Position numbers and translations under genes: made by a program
The notes under the pieces: generated by a model
Told to the model about the DNA's origin: nothing
Seen by the model: only the letters and a program-made list of their open reading frames with translations
The model's database searches: none
Assembly (NCBI RefSeq): GCF_043729335.1
Contig: NZ_JAYTLQ010000013.1
Span: forward strand, 62,001-126,000
Length of the DNA stretch: 64,000 nucleotides
DNA from: Crenothrix sp043729335
GTDB lineage: Bacteria; Pseudomonadota; Gammaproteobacteria; Methylococcales; Methylomonadaceae
Reading direction: 5' to 3'
Shown here: piece after piece, positions 58,919 through 64,000 of the stretch
Layout: each line of letters begins with the position of its first letter
Position numbering within the stretch: the stretch's first letter is position 1

Positions 58919-59703
58919 TGGCTGAATTCACTTTGCCGAAAAATTCGGTGGTAGGCAAAGGTAAAACCTTTAATGCCTCCCCTACCGCTAAAAATATCCG
59001 TCGTTTTGAAATTTACCGTTGGGATCCCGATACTGGCGAAAATCCACGCATAGATATTTATGAGCTGGACATGGATCATTGCGGACCTATGGTGCTGGAT
59101 GCGATTATCAAAATTAAAAATGAAATCGATAGTACGCTAAGTTTCAGACGTTCTTGCCGCGAAGGTGTGTGTGGCTCTTGTGCCATGAATGTTAACGGCA
59201 AAAATACGCTGGCCTGTATTCATGATATGGATTTGTACACGGGGCCAATTAAAATTTATCCGTTGCCGCACATGGCAGTCATCAAAGATTTAATACCGGA
59301 TATGACACACTTTTACGCTCAGTACGCTTCTATTAAACCCTGGATAGAAAACCAAACGCCGCCACCTGTTGATACTGAACGCCTGCAAAGTAAAGAAGAG
59401 CGCGCTAAACTGGATGGTTTGTACGAATGCGTAATGTGCGCGTGTTGCTCTACCAGTTGCCCCAGTTATTGGTGGAACAGTGATAAATACTTAGGCCCTG
59501 CGGTATTGTTGCAAGCTTACCGATGGATAGCCGATAGCCGTGATGAAAGCACCGATGCACGCTTAGATGAACTAGAAGACCCGTTTAAGCTTTATCGCTG
59601 CCATACCATTATGAATTGTACCGATACATGCCCTAAAAATCTTAATCCCGCTAAAGCCATTGCTGAAATTAAAAAATTAATGGTTCAGAGAAAAATTGAT
59701 TAG
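58918..59703 (+). CDS. sdhB: Succinate dehydrogenase iron-sulfur subunit SdhB
   Basis: This 261-residue subunit carries three clusters. The 2Fe-2S cluster ligands are in RRSCREGVCGSCAMNVNGKN and TLAC. The 4Fe-4S/3Fe-4S ligands are in YECVMCACCSTSCPSYWWN and CHTIMNCTDTCPKNLNP. It transfers electrons from FAD to the quinone site. The gene ends overlap with sdhE by one base. Residue content and length fit the class with cytochrome b anchor. Confidence 0.96.
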   Translation: MAEFTLPKNSVVGKGKTFNASPTAKNIRRFEIYRWDPDTGENPRIDIYELDMDHCGPMVLDAIIKIKNEIDSTLSFRRSCREGVCGSCAMNVNGKNTLACIHDMDLYTGPIKIYPLPHMAVIKDLIPDMTHFYAQYASIKPWIENQTPPPVDTERLQSKEERAKLDGLYECVMCACCSTSCPSYWWNSDKYLGPAVLLQAYRWIADSRDESTDARLDELEDPFKLYRCHTIMNCTDTCPKNLNPAKAIAEIKKLMVQRKID

Positions 59704-59936
59704 TGTCTGAATTAGCTAAATTAAGATGGCAATGCCGTCGTGGCACCCGAGAACTTGATTTACTGTTAACGCGCTACTTAGAAAATCGTTATGGGCAAGC
59801 TACAGATCAGGAAAAAGCCCTTTTTTCTGAATTGTTAAGTTTTGAAGATGATGTTCTTCTGGATGTTTTATTAGGTGGCATTGTTAAGCCACCTCTACAC
59901 ATGGAATCTCTTATTTACTGCATAAGCCATTCTTAA
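59703..59936 (+). CDS. sdhE: FAD assembly factor SdhE
   Basis: This 77-residue protein helps flavinylate SdhA. The conserved motif RRGTRELDLLLTRYLENRYG matches the family RGxxE signature, and FSELLSFEDDVLLDVLLG completes the domain. The start is GTG at 59703, overlapping the sdhB stop. In many gammaproteobacteria sdhE is found near nadB/rpoE; here it sits in the sdh operon instead. Confidence 0.9.
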   Translation: MSELAKLRWQCRRGTRELDLLLTRYLENRYGQATDQEKALFSELLSFEDDVLLDVLLGGIVKPPLHMESLIYCISHS

Positions 59937-60085
59937 AACCCTCCCTACCAGCTATTGAATTATTTTCTAACTTTCTAAAGTCAGAATGAAACGCAAGCAT
60001 AGCGGCAACTACTTGCTCTAATTTAAAAAATAATCGTAAAAAATACTATAGTTATGGATAGTTTTTCGTGCTAAGGTCATAAATA

Positions 60086-62083
60086 GTGTTTTTGCTTAAA
60101 TTAGAAGAATTGATATGGCGTTACCGCCGCTTACTGATTGTATTTCTTGCGGTTATTGCTATTCAGGTTTTTGAATTCGCTTTTTTGCATTTTAAATACA
60201 CGCTATTTACCGGTGGCTTTCTTCAGCCGTTTTCTTACCAAACTTTTGTAGAACGCCTAGCATTTATTTTAATATCGCTTTGGTTCGATTTGGCGCTGTA
60301 TGGCACATTAGCCAGTTTATGGTTTTTTGTGGCGGGCAAATTAAAGCGCCATGGCATCATTATTTACTATTATTTCACCGTACTCATTGTGATTTCGGTG
60401 GGTATTTGGTTGGGCCTTCGTTTTAGAGTATTGTCTTACTTTAGCGATACTATTAACTTACAAATTATAAAAAGTTTGGGTGGAGGTAGTTTACAAGAGG
60501 CTTTGATGTACGCAGCTAATGAAATAGCTTTGTTTACTGGTGCTATCTGTGCGGTTAGTTTGTGTGTGATTTATAGCTTAAATGCCCTAAGCAAAAATAA
60601 ATATATACAACAGCTGTCAAAAAAAGAAGGTAGGCATAGCAGATACATTATTGCCTTATTAATAATGATTGTTATCACTCCCGTGATGACCTTTATCGCA
60701 TCCAATAATGACTTTTACAGATACGGTCTAGAAAAAAAAATATCCTACCAATTAATTACTGATAGCCTGGACAAGCTTTCGGATGTGGATTTTGATGGCT
60801 TCGGGATTTTTTCATACCCTCAAGACAAAGTTTCTTTTAACGCGGATATTTATCCAGGCGCTTTGGATATCCCTTATGATGGCATAGATCAAGACGGTTT
60901 TTTAGGCGATGCGATTACAACTTCTGTAGAATCAGATTACCTAGCAGATATTACCCCGAAGCCCGGTAAAAATATTGTTTTGATAGTACTGGAAACCGCG
61001 CGCTTTGATTTGCTTGAACAACAGATTAATAATCGCTATGTCGCACCAACCCTACGTGCTCTTGCCCAGCAAGGAGCATCAATACCCCATGCTTATAGTC
61101 ATACCGGTTATACCACCACATCGCTTAAAGCCATTTTTAGGCGGCAGTTAATTAATAGCAAAAGCAAAATTTCCTTGATACCATTTTTGCGCAGGGCAGG
61201 GTATCAGTTTTCCATTATTTCCGCACAAGATGAATCCTTCGGAAATGTCGCTGAAGTTGCAGGCATGAAAAACGCTGATGTTGATTATTTTGATGCACGT
61301 ACAGCGATTAATGACAGGGTTTTTCCAAGTACCGATTCTGGTAGTCTTAGGCTCAGTGAAGAACGCATTGTTGAACAGTTTCAGACACGGGTTCAACACA
61401 TTGATTTTTCTAAGCCGCAGTTTTTTTATGTCAATATTCAGGCTGGGCATTTTCCGTATGCTTATCCAAACATGGCAACACGGCTGATAAATAATCCTGT
61501 TCCGCGTTCGGACATTAATCCGGGTAATAAAGACTGGGTGGCGTTGACATATTGGAACGCCATGGCTAATGCGGATTGGGCGGTTGGAGAAATTGTAAAA
61601 ATATTGAAAGGTGCGTCAATTTATGCCAATACCACCCTTGTCATTTTAGGTGATCATGGTGAGTCTTTATTTGACGATGGTTTTTTAGGGCATGGCCATG
61701 TGATTAACGATTTCCAAACCAAAATTCCTTTGATTATTAATGACCCCAACATTGCTATTGACAATGACCCGGTTGGCCAAACCGATGTGGCGGAATTAAT
61801 GATTCGTTCGGCACTCGGTGAAAAAGCTGCACCCACCATTAAAAATAAAACAGTGTTTCAATTAGTGGGTAATTTATCGCACCCCATTATGTGCGCACAT
61901 ATTGCTAACAAGGGCGTGCGTACTGTTTTTGATTTCCGATCCGAAATGTTTTATTTCAGTGACTTAAGTGTATGGAAAACTTACCAGGACACGTTGTTAG
62001 ATGCGCACATTAAAGACCGAGCCATTAATTTGCTTCGGGAGTGGGAATCTTTGCGCTGGCGTGAATTTGTTGAAAATCAGTAA
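60086..62083 (+). CDS. Sulfatase-fold membrane enzyme (LtaS / phosphoethanolamine transferase-like)
   Basis: This 665-residue protein has about five N-terminal membrane helices (about 15-225) and a large periplasmic alkaline-phosphatase-like domain. VLIVLETARFDLLEQQ (metal-binding), HAYSHTGYTTTSLKAIF (nucleophile Thr region) and ILGDHGESLFDDGFLGHGH (metal ligands) are typical. The family transfers phosphoglycerol or phosphoethanolamine to lipids or glycans. A start at GTG 60086 is used. The substrate cannot be read. It follows sdhE by 149 bases and is likely independent. Confidence 0.85.
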   Translation: MFLLKLEELIWRYRRLLIVFLAVIAIQVFEFAFLHFKYTLFTGGFLQPFSYQTFVERLAFILISLWFDLALYGTLASLWFFVAGKLKRHGIIIYYYFTVLIVISVGIWLGLRFRVLSYFSDTINLQIIKSLGGGSLQEALMYAANEIALFTGAICAVSLCVIYSLNALSKNKYIQQLSKKEGRHSRYIIALLIMIVITPVMTFIASNNDFYRYGLEKKISYQLITDSLDKLSDVDFDGFGIFSYPQDKVSFNADIYPGALDIPYDGIDQDGFLGDAITTSVESDYLADITPKPGKNIVLIVLETARFDLLEQQINNRYVAPTLRALAQQGASIPHAYSHTGYTTTSLKAIFRRQLINSKSKISLIPFLRRAGYQFSIISAQDESFGNVAEVAGMKNADVDYFDARTAINDRVFPSTDSGSLRLSEERIVEQFQTRVQHIDFSKPQFFYVNIQAGHFPYAYPNMATRLINNPVPRSDINPGNKDWVALTYWNAMANADWAVGEIVKILKGASIYANTTLVILGDHGESLFDDGFLGHGHVINDFQTKIPLIINDPNIAIDNDPVGQTDVAELMIRSALGEKAAPTIKNKTVFQLVGNLSHPIMCAHIANKGVRTVFDFRSEMFYFSDLSVWKTYQDTLLDAHIKDRAINLLREWESLRWREFVENQ

Positions 62084-62139
62084 TTGCTTCTTGTAGCTTT
62101 TCGGCTCTGATATCTGTTCAATAATTTGCTTTGTACATT

Positions 62140-62838
62140 TTATCCAATATCCATCTCATTACCATTTTTAAGCGTATTGCCCACCAAATTAGCTACTGCT
62201 GTATTGGCAACACCATGTACATGAATATTTTTTTTAATCACCGTGGAATAGTTTTCATGTAGATGGCCATGAAAAATGGTTTTTACATTCATGGCTGCCG
62301 CTAAGTCACCAATGACATGAAAACCGTGTCGATGTGATCCGGGCGCTTCGTGTGATACTAAAATATCAGCTTTTAAAGCCTTTAGCGCATGAAACTCATC
62401 ATGCCAAATCGCTGATTTATACTTTAACGACATATCGACATTTTTGGCATTTAGTTTTTGCATACCTAAATAATGGGCTTTATCCTTCCATTTGGGTTGC
62501 ATGGGTGGATACCAAACGCGCCCTAAAAAAATACCGCCTAAGCCGACAATTTTCACGCCAGCAATTTCAATCACTTTTAAATGCAGGCTTTTATCTGCCA
62601 AAGCCGAATGAAACAGATTTTTATATTTGCTCGGCGTTTCAAAATCGTGATTACCCGGAATCCACCAAATTTGGGTGATATCGATAATTTCGTGCAGGCA
62701 ACTTTCCAAGGGCGTGTCTAGGTCATAATCCCCTAATAGCACCACCGCTTCGGGTTTGTGTTCATGCACAGCTGCAATCAGGGGCTTAAAATTGCCATGC
62801 GGATCGCCTGCGAATAAAATTTTGTTATGTGGATTCAC
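62140..62838 (-). CDS. Metallophosphoesterase, calcineurin-like
   Basis: This 232-residue protein has the metal motifs ILFAGDPHGNFKPLIAAV, VVLLGDYDLDTPLES, WIPGNHDFE, ILVSHEAPGSHRHGF and TIFHGHLHENYSTV in order. The pattern resembles short metallophosphoesterases such as those in stress or defence loci, but the substrate is unknown. Convergent with the sulfatase-fold gene. Confidence 0.8.
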   Translation of the reverse strand: MNPHNKILFAGDPHGNFKPLIAAVHEHKPEAVVLLGDYDLDTPLESCLHEIIDITQIWWIPGNHDFETPSKYKNLFHSALADKSLHLKVIEIAGVKIVGLGGIFLGRVWYPPMQPKWKDKAHYLGMQKLNAKNVDMSLKYKSAIWHDEFHALKALKADILVSHEAPGSHRHGFHVIGDLAAAMNVKTIFHGHLHENYSTVIKKNIHVHGVANTAVANLVGNTLKNGNEMDIG

Positions 62839-63278
62839 TTGACTCTATCTTTTTAACTAACGCCTACACCTAAAAATAATTCCCCGTATTGTTACATATT
62901 ACTGGCACAACAACACATACCATCCACCTGCCATTTTACGTGTTTATCAGTCGTTGTACACATTCGCTCATTTTAACGTTACTACAACACAAATTGATAG
63001 GTTTCCTATATCTTTATATTATTTTAGGTTAGAATAGACGGTTTTCGATGCTGGTCTGTGCGTGTATAGCAATGGTGGCTTTTACGCTATCGCGCTGGCT
63101 TTAGTGGGCCGTAAACTCATGTTTCATAAGTCTTATGATTTTAGTCGCTGAAGCTAAAGCGAGTTTTTACCCATAAGGATATGTCTGCGTTGTTTCAGCC
63201 CCAGCACGAACTTTTCTGAGTCTTAAGGCCAGAGTAGTCACCAAAAAGTTTTTTATGCCCAACTTTTAGAGTAAACAC
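62839..63278. promoter_or_regulatory. Long leader before the EF-G gene
   Basis: This 440-base region holds no convincing gene. A tiny frame starting near 63072 (MVAFTLSRWL, then stop) has no clear ribosome-binding site. A perfect palindrome TCATAAG-T-CTTATGA lies near 63125-63139, followed by GC-richer stems (near 63150-63165). A leader or attenuator for the EF-G gene is possible; nothing definite can be read. Confidence 0.3.
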
Positions 63279-64000
63279 ATGACAGATTTATCGCTATATA
63301 GAAACATCGGTATTTTCGCGCACGTCGATGCCGGTAAAACCACCACCACTGAGCGGATTTTAAAGCTCACCGGTAAAATTCATAAAATCGGTGAAGTACA
63401 TGATGGCGAAACCACCACCGATTTCATGGATCAAGAACGTGAGCGCGGCATTACCATTCAGTCCGCTGCCACCACCTGTTTTTGGAAAGACTACCGTTTT
63501 AATATCATCGACACCCCGGGTCACGTTGATTTTACGATCGAAGTTTACCGCTCGCTGAAAGTATTGGACGGCGGTATCGGTGTTTTCTGTGGTTCTGGTG
63601 GTGTTGAGCCTCAATCAGAAACCAACTGGCGTTATGCGAATGACTCCGAAGTTGCCCGCGTTATCTATATTAATAAATTAGATCGTATCGGTGCCGATTT
63701 CTATCGTGTTATCAAACAAGTTGAAGAAGTATTGGGCGCAGTGCCTGTGGTCATGACTTTGCCTATTGGTACTGAAGACCAGTTCGTCGGCGTGGTGGAT
63801 TTGTTAACCCGTAAAGCTTGGATATGGGATAACTCTGGCGATCCCATGAATTACCATATTGATGATGTACCGGCTGATATGGTGGCGGACGTTGAAAAAT
63901 GGCGTGAAAAAATGATTGACCAAGTGTCTGATCAGTTTGATGATGTCATGGAAAAATATTTGGAAGGCGAAGAGCCGGATATTGAAACCATTAAACGTTG
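63279..64000 (+). CDS. Translation elongation factor G (N-terminal part, runs off the window)
   Basis: The first 240 codons of an EF-G GTPase. G1 is NIGIFAHVDAGKTTTTERIL with Lys20-Thr21, G2 is in ERERGITIQSAATT, G3 is IIDTPGHVDFTIEVYRSL, and G4 is VIYINKLDRIGADF. The protein should drive ribosome translocation. Since rpsL, rpsG and tuf are not neighbours, it may be a second EF-G (FusA2 type) and not the canonical str-operon gene. The peptide HKIGEVHDGETTTDFMDQER also occurs in FusA2-type factors. The C-terminal half is outside the window. Confidence 0.9.
   Translation, partial: MTDLSLYRNIGIFAHVDAGKTTTTERILKLTGKIHKIGEVHDGETTTDFMDQERERGITIQSAATTCFWKDYRFNIIDTPGHVDFTIEVYRSLKVLDGGIGVFCGSGGVEPQSETNWRYANDSEVARVIYINKLDRIGADFYRVIKQVEEVLGAVPVVMTLPIGTEDQFVGVVDLLTRKAWIWDNSGDPMNYHIDDVPADMVADVEKWREKMIDQVSDQFDDVMEKYLEGEEPDIETIKR

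Noticed and set aside
1..64000. tRNA, rRNA, CRISPR arrays or complete insertion sequences
   Set aside because: None could be recognised by eye; repeats found are isolated palindromes without spacers or transposase genes.

Overview
The window reads as chromosomal DNA of an aerobic gammaproteobacterium with modest GC content. The combination of a nadB / rpoE-rseA locus, an sdhCDAB operon with both small assembly factors, oadGAB, egtBD and a bilin-synthesis gene cluster would fit a methanotroph of the order Methylococcales. No methane- or methanol-oxidation gene lies in the window, so that placement is an inference.

Layout: 1-4.3 kb holds a minus-strand envelope-stress block (TPR lipoprotein, HtrA protease, anti-sigma factor, RpoE-type sigma factor). 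It diverges from nadB and then from a Na+-pumping oxaloacetate decarboxylase (oadGAB, 6.3-9.5 kb). A flippase and an AI-2E family transporter follow. From 12.9 to 20.8 kb runs a ten-gene plus-strand cluster, the most unusual part of the window: a degenerate receiver-like protein, a 2Fe-2S ferredoxin, two V4R proteins, a protein with six F-x-x-L-P-W-type motifs, a cysteine-free phycobiliprotein-like globin, a Ser/Thr kinase, an unknown protein, a CX5R phosphatase-like protein and a ferredoxin-dependent bilin reductase. A biliverdin-forming heme oxygenase is encoded 8 kb downstream (28.6 kb). Together these could convert heme to biliverdin to a reduced bilin and hand it to a globin, in an organism with no visible photosynthesis or phytochrome gene here. 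Two same-orientation copies of a palindrome-containing repeat (11.13 and 21.99 kb) bracket this cluster.

21-25 kb carries ergothioneine genes (egtB, egtD and an EgtE-like class V PLP enzyme). 25-34 kb holds mostly small envelope or unknown proteins plus an OmpA-family lipoprotein. 34-41 kb is housekeeping (trpS, dusA) mixed with a Uma2 nuclease, a nucleotidyltransferase pair and a TVP38/flavin disulfide-reductase pair. 41-49 kb holds two paralogous lytic transglycosylases, purT, a membrane MutS-like ATPase, folE, a CpdA-like phosphoesterase and a methyltransferase. 49-54 kb holds another Uma2 gene, an acyltransferase and a 1006-residue RTX protein. 54-60 kb holds cvfB-like, VOC and bcp genes and then the complete succinate dehydrogenase operon (sdhAF4-sdhC-D-A-B-E). 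The window ends with a sulfatase-fold membrane enzyme, a phosphoesterase and the first 240 codons of an EF-G.

Intergenic DNA is rich in short palindromic or MITE-like repeats of several families. I saw no rRNA, tRNA, CRISPR array or intact insertion sequence. All homology statements come from reading motifs by eye; no database search was run.
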